DNA from: Acanthochromis polyacanthus
Lineage: Eukaryota; Chordata; Actinopteri; Pomacentridae
Direction of reading: 5' to 3'
NCBI RefSeq assembly: GCF_021347895.1
Contig: NC_067122.1
Span: 32,463,215-32,527,214, forward strand
DNA: 64,000 nucleotides
Position 1 is the stretch's first letter, and every line of letters starts with the position of its first letter. Shown one piece after another: positions 11,064 to 23,163 of this stretch. The translations under genes and the position numbers were made by a program. The notes under the pieces are model-generated. The model had not been told where the DNA came from, did not search any database, and saw nothing but the letters and a program-made list of their open reading frames with translations.

Positions 11064-11871
11064 GAGACTTTGCTCTGGGAAGGCAGCTGGCCCAGATGGT
11101 GTATGTCCAAGACTGCTTAAAGACTGTGCTGCACAACTGTATCAACCTCTCCAAAGGATCTTCAACCTGAGTCTACAGCTGGGGCGGGTGCCTGCTCTAT
11201 GGAAAACATCCTGTATTGTACCGGTACCAAAAATCAAATGTCCGGCTGAAGTAAATGACTACAGACCTATTGCTCTGACCTCACACATCATGAAAACTCT
11301 GGAGCGGCTGATTTTACGTCTACTGAGGCTTGAGGTCAAAGACAAACTCGATTCCTTGCAGTTTGCATACAAAGAACACATTGGAGTGGATGATGCCATC
11401 CTCTTCATGCTTCACCGTGCCCTGTCTCATCTGGAGGAACCTGGAGTTTATGTGAGAATCATGTTCTTTGATTTTTCAAATGCATTCAACTCCATCCAAC
11501 CCACCATCCTCAAAGACAAGCTCACAGAGATGGGAGTGGATCCTTCCTGTGTTTCATGGATCACAGATTACCTGACAGGAAGGCCACAGTTTGTCAGGCT
11601 GGGGAACTGTGTTTCTGGGACATTAATGAGTAGTACTGGGGCTCCACAAGGAACAGTCCTGGCTCCATTCCTGTTCACTCTGTATACATCTGACTTCAAA
11701 CACAGCACTGAGTCCTGCCACATTCAGAAATACTCTGATGACACTGCTATCGTGGCATGTATCAGAAATGGACATGAAGCTGAATACAGAGATCTGATAA
11801 GTGCCTTCAGTGACTGGAGTCACAAAAACTGCTGCTACTCAGCGCCTCAAAGACAAAGGAAATTATCATAG
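11047..11871 (+). pseudogene. LINE reverse transcriptase block
   Basis: A continuous 274-codon frame covers most of an L2/CR1/Rex1-group reverse transcriptase. In order: GKAAGPDGV, NDYRPIALTSHIMKTLERL, FFDFSNAFNSI (first catalytic Asp region), SSTGAPQGTVLAPFLFTLY, and YSDDTAIV, the catalytic box in the SDD form used by this group. The frame then runs into DLISAFSDWSHKN and is lost to a frameshift. The reading frame is unusually long for such a damaged element, which suggests a fairly recent insertion. Without endonuclease and C-terminus it cannot retrotranspose itself. Confidence 0.9.
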
Positions 11872-12367
11872 ATTTCTGCAGATCCAAACCCCCTCTTCAG
11901 CCAGTGAACACTCGTGGACATCGAGGTGGTGACATCATATAAATATTTAGGTGTCCACCTTGATAATAAGTTGGACTGGTCTACAAATGTAGACTTCATC
12001 TACAGAAAGGGCCAGAGCCGACTTTATTGCCTCAGAAGACTTTGATCACTAGACATGTGCAGTAAGATGCTGCAGATGTTTTATCAGTCTGTGGTATCAA
12101 GTGTCCTGTTTTATGCTGCAGTCTGCTGGGGAGGCAGCATAAAACAGAAGGATGCAAGACATCTGAACAGACTGATTAAAAAAGCTGCTCTGTGGCTGGA
12201 ATCAGATTGAACTCATTGGAGGATGAGGTGGAAAGACGGGCACTGAGCAAGATGGAGGCCATTCTGACAAACATGAATCATCCACTTCACATCTGCCTCA
12301 ATGAACAACGAAACATCAGTGGACGGCTCCTATCCCTGCGCTGCAAGACTGAAAGATTCATGTTTTA
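11872..12367 (+). pseudogene. LINE post-RT region, frameshifted
   Basis: In shifted frames the translation reads VTSYKYLGVHLDNKLDW, YRKGQSRLYCLRRL, a stop, then MLQMFYQSVVSSVLFYAAVC, and finally ICLNEQRNISGRLLSLRCKT before TAG at 12365-12367. These are the usual post-RT blocks of the group. At least one frameshift and one in-frame stop separate them. The family ending RxRKSFxPxAIxLxN is missing, so the 3' end is truncated. Confidence 0.8.
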
Positions 12368-15300
12368 GGTTCAGTTTTCTTTAAATCAAACAATGCACAT
12401 CTGTGTGTGTCACTCATTTCAAGCAGATTTTTTATTTCCCATTTGGAAGCATAGGATAAATGTACAGAAGCTATTGCTTACACAGTTGCACAACTCCGTG
12501 TTAGCCTGGTAAATAAATGCAAACAGATAGAAGAGTAAAACTCAAAAAATGCAGCTTCAGGTTTAGAGTGTGGGTTCCAGTCTCAGATCTGTCAGTCCTT
12601 CACAGGTTCATTCAGGTCTGATGTAGAAGACATTGATACAGGCTGCACAGACATGCAGAAATCCACCACACCATTTAGCTCCTAAACTACCAAAGTTGTA
12701 ATTGGCAGGTATTTTGAGCTGATGAGTGCAGCAGTTTACTTCGTGAATACATTATGTCTTGTGTGCCATGTCAATTTTCATAGAAAATAAGCCAACACTG
12801 AATGAGAAACTAGTGTATTCTGGGGTTCAAAGTTAGAAGCTTCTGTTGGTATGTGTGTTGACAGCGTACCGATCAGTTAAGGCTGCTGTAAACCCTTGCT
12901 TGCTAAGGACATTTCTTTCAGATCTTAACATCATGTGGATCTGAGCGTCAACTAAGTTGATTGGCTATCATTAATTCAGCCTGGAGAAACAAATCAAAGA
13001 AGTCCTCTGCTGACAGATAACTAGTTGCCATAGAAGCAGAAGGGGGCAACATTATGAAACCAAATGTGTTAAATATGGTTTTCTTTGTTTTGGGGAGTGA
13101 TTTTTCCAAGGATTTCACTTCATGCTGTTAAAGGAACAGACTTCTATGCTATGGCAAAGAAAAAAATAATATCAGTAGGGCTTTATTATAAGTCATGGTA
13201 TAAGCCCTTAAAATACAATACACTGAAAGAAATATTGTATACACCAAACAGTCCCATGTCCACCGATCTAATTTCAACTGTCTCTTATTGTTAATATGGG
13301 CACCAATAGAGGAGCAATAAAAAAGTTGAGGTACATGTAAGTAAAGATCAACTTTAAAATTAAAAAAGACAAAATAGAAATGTAGCAAGAAACAACTTGA
13401 AAATGTTTGTTTTCTTGGCTGTTTTCCTTTTGTAAAGTGTAATTAAGTGCTCCTGTCATGAGGCAGGGAGGGCGTTTCTTCAGGCTTACCCTCAGAGCAC
13501 TGCCCTCCTTCACTTTCACATCCTGTCACCGCTTACGTCTGAGAGCTGTGCTCCGCAGAGGATGAAAGAGGACCTGACTCTAATTGAATGTGATTAATAC
13601 TAACTGGAAACAAAACAGCATGTAATAAATGTCCACTTTAAAGAGGTGAGCTCAGACAGAATGGGGGCAATGAATTAGACATAGAGTAGAGATAGGCTGG
13701 ATGCTGAGTGCAGAGAATGAACTGTGCACACCAGTGCTTGTTTCAAAATGCATTCATTTATTCATTAAATACTGCACTTTAGAGGATGCTTATAAAACAA
13801 AAATGTATTTAGTATACAAGGCCTAAATTAATTTACTCTGCTTGTAGCTGTAGTTACAATTAATGTGCACAAGATGAAACAGAATTTATTTTGCTATACA
13901 AGAACTATCGAGATTTTCATGCCACAGAATAGTGAATAATACCTATAATAATATTTGTGTGGGGGAAAAAAGAAAATATAGCATTTTGACAGTTGATTGT
14001 GTGCCAACTCACAAGAAAAAAAAACAATAAAAAATAAAATTTTGTCTTGGACTGTTTGCTGGACAGAACAAACTATCCCCTCGGGCTCTGTTAAACTGAC
14101 AACATTTTGTAACTTTGAACAAACAATTAATTTAGTCCTCAAAAACATAATGAAGAGATTATGACCAGGATATGACTTAAAACACAGCTCCACCACAAAA
14201 AATTCTGCTCAACAACTCTCCAGAGAACCTGTACCAACAACAAATTGAATAAAAAACAAAACAAAAAAATAACACATTTGCTAATGTAACAAAACATGCA
14301 AGAAAAAAATCAGACACCCAGTCACACCGTATGGTACCACACTGTTCAATCAGCTGCTATCACTAATTTTGTGGTTAAATGCTGGTCACAAGCAAAACCA
14401 AGCAATGCATCTTTAAAACATGCAAACCCACACCGCCATGTTCTGATTTTACCACATCGTTGAATAACTGAACACCAACAAATGATCAAGTGATAAGTTG
14501 TTACGGCTTCATTAGACTGCCTTTTCTTTTTTTCCTTTTTTATATTTAAGAATATAACCAAAGACAGCTTAACATACTCAATATGCTTGTAGCATGTAAT
14601 AAGGCAGGTATAATATGGTGTCAGAGTAAAGTAGTGTTGTCCACATCCTACAGTGGCTCAATTTGTTAGAATTTACCCGCAAAAACAGCAAGTTAAGAGA
14701 AGCAAGAACACAGAACGTGTGGAGAGATATCTAGAGGGAGGATGAAAGAGAGATGGGACGTGATGTGAGGAACCATGGGGAAGAGAAAAGTGACGAAGGA
14801 AGAGATGGAGAGAACGGAGAAGCCCAGGACCTGACACATCTGGTTAAGTTTAAAAAAGGAGAAGAAGGAAAAAGAAGAGAGTGAAACCCCAGATTCTTTC
14901 TTAAATAGAGCATGAACACCACACGCTTGCTGAATGGGACCTGCCTGTTGCCAGCAAACTGGGCCATGATTGCATAGTTTATGGCTGAGGCATGATGGGT
15001 AAGGATTAAAGATGGCTGCCCTGAGGGCATACAGCAATACCATTACTCTTGATGGATTCCTTCTTCGCTCACATATTCTCTGCAGACGTCAAAGGGGCCA
15101 CAAGGCTTGACTAATGCATGGTGTGATGATGGGATCAGAAGAGGCAGCAGAGGGATGCTCAGCAGCTTCACCAAACCTCCTGTTCCCTTCTCTATTTTCT
15201 CTTCTCATCCCCATCTGTGTCCCACAATGCTCTGCTCTGCACCCAGCCTGTCAAAATATGCTTGTTTTCTGACATTTACAGGACTGGAAAATATGAGTAC

Positions 15301-15552
15301 AGATCATTAGTCTGATCCTTCAAAACTCTGACAATATGCTTTGCTGACATTTTTCAGGTCATCTGTATTAAGATGGTGAACCTTGAGCTCATAATACAGA
15401 AGGAGGAGCTTCAATCATTTTCTTAAGATTCACTGCTGAAATGGCAAATCATTGTAAATGTTGTTTGTTGTCTTATTACTTGGCTATGTTTTATGTAATT
15501 GTGATAACTGAGTAGGTTTGTTTTTCAAAGTTATAGAAAAAACATTTCAAGA
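12368..15552. other. no recognisable feature
   Basis: About 3.2 kb with no element ends or coding similarity I recognise. It includes AT-rich parts (13740-14310) and a moderately GC-rich stretch (13440-13720). A 100-codon minus-strand frame at 13894-14196 lacks motifs. Confidence 0.45.
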
Positions 15553-15554
15553 TA

Positions 15555-17060
15555 CACTACTGACAATAAGTTAGGGATATTGTGAGGTCCTCAGTGGATT
15601 TCATTCATGAGGTGTTTGTTTCACTTCAGTGATTTTGGGGATAAGGAGGAAATTGTATTAGGGTGCTAGACACACCTCATTTTGTGTTTTCCACATCATG
15701 GTCTCACTGTGTACAGGGCGCCTTACATATTGGGGCCAACACCGAAAAATACAAAAAGACAACCCTTTTCAATGTGGCATCAATTTCAACATTGTGGGGG
15801 TATAAAAAGCTGCTATTGTCAGTAAGTCATTCCCAGTTCATCATTCAAGCAGCCATGAACACACAACGTCACTTAACAGACGAGCAGCACCACCTGGCCA
15901 TAGCACGCCTTCAGGTCGGTAGCTGGCAGTCAGATGTTTCTGTGAACTTGGTGTGTCTCAAAGTGTCATCAGCAGACTTGCAGCAAGACTCAGAACTACT
16001 GGCAGTGTTGGTGACAGACCCAGGAGTGGAGCCCCACCAGTGATGGACCGCAATGATTACCAGTACCTAAAGACCTATGCACTCAGACACTGTTATGTAA
16101 CTGCCACACAGCTGCAGGCCTGTTTACCAGAAGTGAGGGGTACTAGGGTTTACAGACAAACCATTTGGAACCAACTGCACCACTTTGGCTTGAATGCCAG
16201 ACAACCGTTGCAGGTGACTCCACTGACACCAAGACACCACCGTGACCGTTTGCAGTGGACACAAGACCATGTGACCTGGACAATGCAGCAATGGTCTACC
16301 GTCCTGTTCACTGATGAGTGTCGGGTCACCTTGTATAGAAATGATGGTCGTCAGCGTTGCTGGAGAAGGCAAGGTGAGCGATACACCGAGGTCAACATGG
16401 TCCCCAGGGTTGGCTTTGGTGGAGGAGGTGCAGCAGTCTGGGCAGGCATCACAGTCAGCACAAAACAGATTTGGTGATTGTAGATGGCTCAGTCACTGCA
16501 TGTTCTTACCTCAGAGACATCATAGAACCCATCATCATCCCCCAATTCCACCAGAACATCCCCAACTTTCTGTTCATGGATGATAATGCTCCACCACATG
16601 GTGCCAGAATTGTCACAGCTGGACTTCAGGAAGTCAGAGTTCCTCATATGATATGACCAGCAATGTCTCCTGACCTGAACCCCATAGAGCAGGTCTGGGA
16701 CCAGCTGAAGCAGCGACTGGATGCTCGTAGCCCACCCCCATGTGACCTGGCAGAACTGCTGTAGCACTTGTGGAGGAGTGGAACGCATTGCCTGAGAACA
16801 ACATCATGAGGCTAGTTAGGAGCATGAGACATCGCTGTCAAGCTGTCATTGCTGCAAATGGTGGAAACACCCACTAATGACTGTCAATTTTGGTTATTTG
16901 GGGCTATCTTTGTTATTGTCTAAATTGTTGGGGTAGTAAATATTGCACTGATGGAAATGGTGTTTCTTCTCATTCTTTAATAGTGATATCACCAAATATC
17001 ACACCAAAAAGGAAAATCACTCATGTAAATAACAATATCTCTAACTTACTGTGAGTAATG
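15555..17060 (+). mobile_element. full-length Tc1-like transposon, copy 1 (inactive)
   Basis: A 1506-bp element flanked by TA (15553-15554 and 17061-17062). Ends are inverted: CACTACTGACAATAAG on the left, CATTACTCACAGTAAG read from the right, with further matching TTAG and GATATTG words. It encodes a transposase with several disabling lesions. A closely similar copy lies inverted at 36755-38252. Confidence 0.95.
15855..16877 (+). pseudogene. Tc1-like DD34E transposase, disabled (copy 1)
   Basis: Starting at ATG 15855 (MNTQRHLTDEQHHLAIARLQ), the frame encodes a helix-turn-helix N-terminus and, after a frameshift, [18 protein letters not shown] and an RPRSGAPP linker. The catalytic triad is readable: Asp in LFTDEC (16313-16315), Asp in MDDNAPPHGA (16582-16584) and Glu in SPDLNPIE (16687-16689). 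The last two are separated by exactly 34 codons, the Tc1 spacing. Lesions are a 1-base loss in AACTTGG near 15945, a 1-base loss in CACAAAACAG near 16460, TGA at 16654-16656 where Trp is expected, and a frame break near 16755. The protein would end with NGGNTH and TAA at 16875. Confidence 0.92.
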
Positions 17061-17394
17061 TATGTACACAGTCCGTGCATAAGATATGAATTACAGCAAT
17101 CTTAGTTTGTGTTCATGATAGAATGTTCAAATCATGATATTCTGGGCTTCTACATGCGGCTGAGCTCTATTTCTGTGAAATATAGAAAGCTGTTTTTTTC
17201 TAAATTCTCCATGTCTGATTGTGCATTCTGTGGAAATGACCATCTGATTTTTGAAGACAGAAGCAAATTTCAATAATGAAAAGAAAAGGAAAAATAAATC
17301 AATAAATTAGCAGTACTGAAATGGATAAACAAAAAAAAAACAAGAAAAAAACAACAGCAACAACATGAAAAACAAGAAAAACATTGGGAGAGCG
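17061..17394. other. no recognisable feature; A-rich
   Basis: Short flank of the Tc1 copy, with an A-rich stretch at 17275-17380. Confidence 0.5.
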
Positions 17395-17640
17395 CAGTAC
17401 TCCACCAATGCTCAGTTGTATGATTTCCGACTTTTGTCAGCTCCTTACTGACGATCACATGATTATGATCCTCCTACAAATCCACTGCTGCGGACTTATC
17501 AGAAATCATACGACTGAGCAGCCATGTCGTAGACCTGCGCTCTTTGAGTGCTTTTCTTGTTGTCATAGTTGCAGTAACACCATGCCGCTATCTTGCAATG
17601 ATGCAAATCAATCAAATACCCCACAGTAAACCTTTTGGTT
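17395..17640. repeat. rearranged, fold-back copy of the dispersed repeat (copy c)
   Basis: The left half (about 17448-17500) matches the plus-strand family block with GATCACATGATT and AATCCACTGCTGCGGACTT. The right half (about 17565-17615) matches the family in the opposite orientation (ACCATGCCGCTATCTTGCAA). The flanking words CTCAGTTGTATGATTTC (about 17411) and GAAATCATACGACTGAG (about 17500) form an inverted repeat with one mismatch. The copy has therefore been internally inverted. Confidence 0.6.
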
Positions 17641-19775
17641 ATCAAAACAATGGTAGCATGTGCCCAATGGTTCAGGCAGCACAGCTTAGACTTGTCAAGG
17701 CCTGGAATCTGCAAGAGCATAGAGGGTGCCCTGTGATGTGTAGCATCAGAACACTAGCAACAGAGCCTGCAAGCTAACATTTAAATGCTTGTTTCAGCAC
17801 AACGCCCTGTCACCAGTTCGTGGTTTGTTACATGGCATATCTCTCATGTCAGTATGTACTCACCATGGCTGTCTGGGAGAAATCATAAGACAAGCATTTC
17901 AGAGTTGCTCTGACTCAGTCATTTGGCAATAACCAGCTGTTTCTTGTCAATGGGGCACTGATCTCTATACCTGTTAATTGTTCTTGCATTAGATATATTG
18001 AAGAACACCAAATGTTCACTTATCATTTAGTAAATTCTGGATATGTGCTTTTTTATGAGATGATCAACATTGTTTATGATCTCAGTCATAAACGTCTGCG
18101 TCTGTTCCTTGCTACTAACTTGTCCAAAGAGTCCAAAAAATGATGCAGTTCCCTGCTTGAAACTCTGTACTAAAGTTCCGTGTTTTACAGATTACTTTTC
18201 TACTAAACTGTAAACTACCACACTCCAGTGCAAAAAAACCTGAAAATATTCCGCTCTCACGTTCCATGCTGGCTCCTCTCCTCCTCTCTCTCCACATGTG
18301 CACACACAGACCTCATACATGCCCTCACTGCATGCTCTTCACATGAACCAATTAACTTTAAGTGAATTTGTGACCACTTACATTTTTTTTAGAAAGATTT
18401 AGCATTTCCATTTTCAAAATAAATGAAATATAATACATTTAACAATTTTAAACATTCTCATGAACTTTTGTACACACACTTTTAACAAACAAAATATGAA
18501 TTTAACCACTTTTTAAAACACTTTTTAACTCTGTATTGATTTATTTACCTATTTCACATGAACAAATATTTATTGATATTTTTCACTGGGCTACACCACC
18601 TTGTTCCCACATTGCATTTGCGTGTATGTGTGTGTGTATGTACATATACATGTGTGTGACAGTGTGACAAAGCTTGTTATTTAAAGCTCAATGATGAGAA
18701 ATATGCAGTTTGACTCAGAAGCATAACAGACATAACACTGTGATCTTCATTTTACCCACATGCAGTCTGCTCACACGCCTCTAAATGAACCAACTGAGTC
18801 ACTGTGCCTTTGTTTTTTGATGCAGGTATGTGGAGCACTGCTGCAGCCACTGGAGGAGCACTGCAAGGCCTTTGAGCTGTGAAAGCGCGCTTGATAGGAA
18901 GGCCTTGCATCTTAAAAAGCTTAGAGGACTTCGTGGAGGACTGTCGAGTTTCATACACAGCCCTGGCATACAAAGCACACTGCAGTTAATTGATACTGCC
19001 GAGCTGGAGCCCTGTCTGTCTCCACATTCCCTTCCAGTGGCTGCCATAATGAATGACTATTCTCTGAGACAGGCCTTGGCCCGCTGTCTATCTGTCTGTC
19101 TCAGCTACGAATGTTGTTTTGCCCAAATTGCTGTCACAATTGTTTAATCTGCTCACCCTAGAGAAAAGAGATACCCGCCTTGACATCTTTCACTGTTCTC
19201 CTGGCTCTTCACTTTTTTCCTCCCACTCTTCGTCCTTGCAATGTGCGCTTCAGCAAAGCACAGTCTTATCCCATGTCATTACCCTCTCTTCTCCCTCCCC
19301 ACTTCTTGTTTTCACTCTCTTCCTTGAGTGTGTTGTCCAGAATTCCTATTTTTTCTCTCTGGTGACACTAATTGGAAAATAGCTTGAGGCTTCCCCTCGG
19401 CTGCAACCCCTGCAGGCTCTTTGTTGATTAGTGGCAACTTAAGAAAGTTGGTCAAGAGAGTGGTGACAGAAAAGATTTTCCTCTGTCTATCTGTCCCTCT
19501 GAGCCATATTTTGTGTTGGGGCTCATTGCTTGGACAGTTGTGGACAGGAAGGGATGCTGTTTCCGAGCTCTCATGTGGTCTGAGATCGGCATGAAGCAGC
19601 TAACATGCTGCAGCATGTAAATTCAGCTGGGGTGGCTATTTTGAGTATATTATGTAAATGTAAGTGGCCATGCTTAATTTATGAAGATGGGCAGGGAGTG
19701 TGTATCTTGCTGGAAGTGAATCTAAGATAATGTTTAGCTTGTATATCAATCCCGTATGGAGACTAACTTTTGCAG
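17641..19775. other. no recognisable feature
   Basis: No element ends or gene signature. A possible acceptor-like TTTTTTGATGCAG precedes 18827, but the following open frame matches nothing I know. Confidence 0.4.
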
Positions 19776-19777
19776 TA

Positions 19778-20146
19778 CACAGGGTGTTCCACAAATGTAT
19801 ACATACTTTAAATAATTGTAAACTAGGTGTTTATTATAATTCATTTAATTTTCAACATGTAAAAGAATTTACAAACATCATTCTATTGTTTTGTCACCAC
19901 CTGTTCTCAAACTGATGTCCGTTCTGGTCCAAACACGACAATGTGAAGCGATGAAATAGCACACATCATGAAACAGTCCCTTGGTATCTGCATGCATTCA
20001 TGTTCAATGGTTGCTCTCAGTTCAGTGACTGCTGCAGGTCTCATTGCGCAGACTTTGTCTTTAAGTTATCCCCATAAAAAGAAGTCTAGTGGTGTGAGGT
20101 TAGTTATCAGCTGCTAAAAGGTGTCTACATTTTTTGGGACACCGTG
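19778..20146 (-). mobile_element. mariner-like element remnant, copy 2, with TA flanks
   Basis: A 369-bp unit with TA on both sides (19776-19777, 20147-20148). Ends are CACAGGGTGTTCC on the left and CACGGTGTCCC read from the right. The interior carries the last part of a mariner-like transposase on the minus strand. The middle of the element has been deleted while both ends were kept, so it behaves as a short non-autonomous derivative. It is a close relative of the relic at 2081. Confidence 0.85.
19907..20101 (-). pseudogene. mariner-like transposase C-terminal fragment
   Basis: Minus-strand translation from 20101 reads NLTPLDFFLWG, one in-frame TAA, then LKDKVCAMRPAAVTELRAT and IPRDCFMMCA, ending at TGA 19907-19909. 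LTPLDFFLWG is the hallmark around the third acidic residue of mariner-family transposases (DLTPLDFFLWG), and LKDKV...ELRA...IP is the usual C-terminal tail. Only about 60 codons remain, with an internal stop. The first two catalytic Asp residues are absent. Confidence 0.85.
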
Positions 20147-20148
20147 TA

Positions 20149-20665
20149 TATTTATTCTGTAAGGAAGTAATTTGGCTGCAGTCAGAAATGTCTTATTAAG
20201 ATGATTCAATTTGTTCAACAGAATAAGAGCAAAGAAAGTAATTTATATGTAACTTTTGAATCAAATATTGCCTGATATGTGCCTCAAATGTGAAAACCTA
20301 TTTGATTCCCGATTGCTGAGGTGTCCCCAATTCATAATTTTGTGAACTGAATTAGATTTGGCTGTGTAAGACGAATATTTGACAGTCGGGTCCGTTTGTT
20401 TCAAACAGACTATTCGTTTCAGTGATGATTTTGACCACATAAAGCCTCGTCAAATGCTACAGAATTGTGGTAACGTATTTCTGGGAATATATAAACCAAT
20501 AAAAGACTCCATAATTGCAAAACTTTGAGGGACACTGTAATTAGCAGCTTATGTTAGATCTAGCATGTGGAGTAATTAGCATAAGACAATAGCCATCACT
20601 ACTGTTGAACAATAGGGAAAATACAGAAACTGTGGCCAAGTGCAACGCGCAATTTGCAGAACCAG
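20149..20665. other. no recognisable feature
   Basis: Nothing identified. Confidence 0.45.
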
Positions 20666-20693
20666 TTTTTGTTTGTTTGTTTGTTTGTTTTTT
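20666..20693. repeat. (GTTT)n microsatellite
   Basis: Six or so GTTT units ending in a T run. Confidence 0.9.
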
Positions 20694-20784
20694 GCAACAT
20701 ACCACTGCAAATGAAGCATTGTGGTGCCCCAAAGATGCATTGTGTTCTTATGAAATGACCAGACTGCAGCAACAATTACATTAT

Positions 20785-20965
20785 TCAGTTAAATTCAATT
20801 TAACTTGATGTAGCGCTAATTCACAACATGTATCATTTCATATCATTTAACATAATAAGATGAAGACCTTACTAATTCTGAACAGAGAACCAAACAATCC
20901 AAAATTTCCTTTAGATTCCCTTTGAACAAACAGTCAGCAGTGGGAAGGAACCAAACTTCATGAAA
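20785..20965 (+). repeat. degenerate fish dispersed repeat
   Basis: Words such as AATTCAATTTAACTTGATGTAGCGC, split by decay, then TTCACAACATG, GAACCAAACAATCC and CAGTGGGAAGGAA resemble an abundant fish repeat (TATAGCGCC...CACAACA...AGTGGGAAGGAAAAACTCCC). Similarity is from memory and the copy is decayed. Confidence 0.45.
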
Positions 20966-21550
20966 AAATTTCACCATAAACCTTTTTCAATTGACACAAC
21001 ATGGACTGTGCATCTCAGTGGGTCGGAACATACACAAAACATATCCCATTTGCACCCTACAAGTCATGACCTTTTCCGCAGTGTATGCTGATCCGTTCCA
21101 ACCCCATAATGTTTTAAATTGAATCCCCATCTTCCAGACATGATATCGTGATTCTCCTAACTAGAACTCTGAATGGACAGCTGGTTTTATTCTTTTGAGA
21201 ATCAGGGGATAGAAAGATGTGACTGGCTCTGGAAGCAGCTAAAAAAGGTTCTGCGACTGTTCAGTGTTCGCACCTGTCCTACATGTCTGCCCTTAGACTG
21301 GTTCCCTTGTCTTGATCAGCTGTATCCTCCTCTACCTCCTCTTCTTCCTCCTCATAATTCTTTTCCTCATTATTGTTCATGCCATTTCTGTGATCTCCCT
21401 CCCTCCATTAATTAATGTTCTCCAAAAGCATGGAACATCATCATGGGTACATCACCGTCTTTATGGTCATCTGTCACACACTTAGTATCACTCTTATCAT
21501 CAACCAACCAACAGACAGTCTGCTCTAAAAACAGAAAGTAGACTTTCATA
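20966..21550. other. no recognisable feature
   Basis: Nothing identified apart from a pyrimidine-rich patch at 21325-21375. Confidence 0.45.
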
Positions 21551-21572
21551 CCCCCACCCCCCCACCCCCCAC

Positions 21573-21639
<67 letters not shown>
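21551..21639. repeat. C-rich tract and (CA)n microsatellite
   Basis: CCCCCACCCC-type sequence followed by about 64 bp of CA repeats. The minus-strand open frame through it is an artefact of the repeat. Confidence 0.97.
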
Positions 21640-21641
<2 letters not shown>

Positions 21642-21654
21642 CTGACTAACTCAG

Positions 21655-21850
21655 ATTATGATTGACAGAGGAGGCATGTGATGTGGCAGGATTGGCATCT
21701 TGGCAAGTGGAGATTCCAGGAGGTGAATACAGACAGGACCAGGTTGAATATGGTCAAGCAGGAGCTGATGTTTCAAGAGGAGTCAGATGGAGCAGAGATG
21801 GTCACGGAACTGAGGCAGAAGAGACCAAAGGTTAGTACAGTGTAAACCGA
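21655..21850 (-). mobile_element. LTR fragment, same family as LTRs at 30196 and 34025
   Basis: Read on the minus strand, about 200 bp align in order with the 34.1-34.25 kb LTR: a GTGACCATCTCTGCTCC region, then CAACCTGGTCCTGTCTG, TCTCCACTTGCCAAGATGCC and a CCACATCACATGCC word. Both ends are lost. Confidence 0.55.
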
Positions 21851-22984
21851 AAGCAAACAAAAGCAGAACAATGACCTGAATTGACTAACAAATGTTGTTC
21901 AACGGTCTGACATCATGTAGTGGTATGAGCCAGATCTATTAATGAAAAGGTATGATGACTTGCAGGGGAATTGGGTAAAAGGCAAGCAAGTGATTTTTGG
22001 TTTGTGAAGAAACATACGTGTTAGTTTTCATGTAGAAGTGCTACTGCAGTGTATTTTGGTTGAGTTTTTCATTGTATTGACTATCTTTTATTTCTTTGGT
22101 TTTAGTAGTACCCATTTGCTTTCGTCCCCCTCACTTTCTGTATTGTGGTTTTCACAAAACCAATCGAATACTCTTTATTTGACTTGCAGCATGCCAAACC
22201 TGCATCTTATCTGCATCTCTGTGAAACCCCAGCTGGACTCTGCCATAGACTGGTTCCATTTCCCAGAAAAGAGCTTACTTTAAAAGTGCAATGTTCCAGT
22301 GACTGTTCCTGAAGGATTTGGATACCAAGAATCCATTTTTGGACTATGTCCGATGAATTTTTGTGTTGTTTGTAAGTTAAAATTAAATATTCAATATGGC
22401 GGCTGTGTGAAAGATAAGGCTTTATTATAACGACAATGATCCAAAAACCACTCATTAATTCAACAATTTTGAGTCAAATTATTCACATCCAAACAAAAAC
22501 ACACATATTTCAAGAAAATAATTTTACTTTATCATTTTTGGATTTTTCAGGATTTTGTGAAAATGTCACAAAATTGCAACAGCAGGTGATGGTGTAAACA
22601 AATATTACCACTTAATGTTTAACAAAGTCCACAGATGATTAGGCATTGATGATTCAATAATATTAAAATATTATCTTATCTTAAAATGAATTTTATTGAT
22701 ATAAAATTGTTAAATACGGCACAATAAAATGCAAATTAATTTAAAAAGTCAAAAGTTTAATTGCAATCCATGCCAGAATGCACAGCTGCACAATAAAACT
22801 GCAAGAAAATGATGTTATTACAACTTTCTTGTTTTTTTAACTTACAAAAGTGGAATTTTATTACATCAGTCTTCTACAACTTGTTCATATTTACTTTTTG
22901 GATTTTGCTTGAACATCATAATGATTTCTGGTGTCTAAGGACTCTTCATTAATGGATGGCATTCTCCTTTGCATCTCGTTGATG
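21851..22984. other. no recognisable feature
   Basis: AT-rich DNA; no element ends or coding similarity recognised. Confidence 0.4.
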
Positions 22985-23163
22985 TACAGTACCAGTCAAA
23001 GGTTTGGACACACCTTCTCATTTAATAGTTTTTATTTATTAACATGACTATTTACAAAGGCATCAAAACTACGAATGAACAGATATTGAATTATGTAGTA
23101 ATCAAAAAAGTGTGAAATAAGTCAAAATATGTTTTATGTTTTTAGATTATTTGCATGGATTAG

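Larger units (their letters stand above)
10607..12367 (+). mobile_element. broken LINE (L2/CR1/Rex1 group)
   Basis: Three blocks in LINE order lie on the plus strand: the start of an AP-endonuclease domain (10607-10957), a long reverse transcriptase block (11047-11871), and the post-RT region (11872-12367). Most of the endonuclease domain is missing between blocks one and two, where a perfect 24-bp hairpin now sits. The reading frame changes after 11871. No 3' tail is attached. Confidence 0.85.

Noticed and set aside
10555..11154. 199-codon minus-strand open frame
   Set aside because: It is antisense to the LINE endonuclease start and hairpin; no motif, and the plus strand explains the DNA.
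18827..18900. Possible exon after an acceptor-like sequence
   Set aside because: No protein similarity, no matching donor or neighbouring exons.
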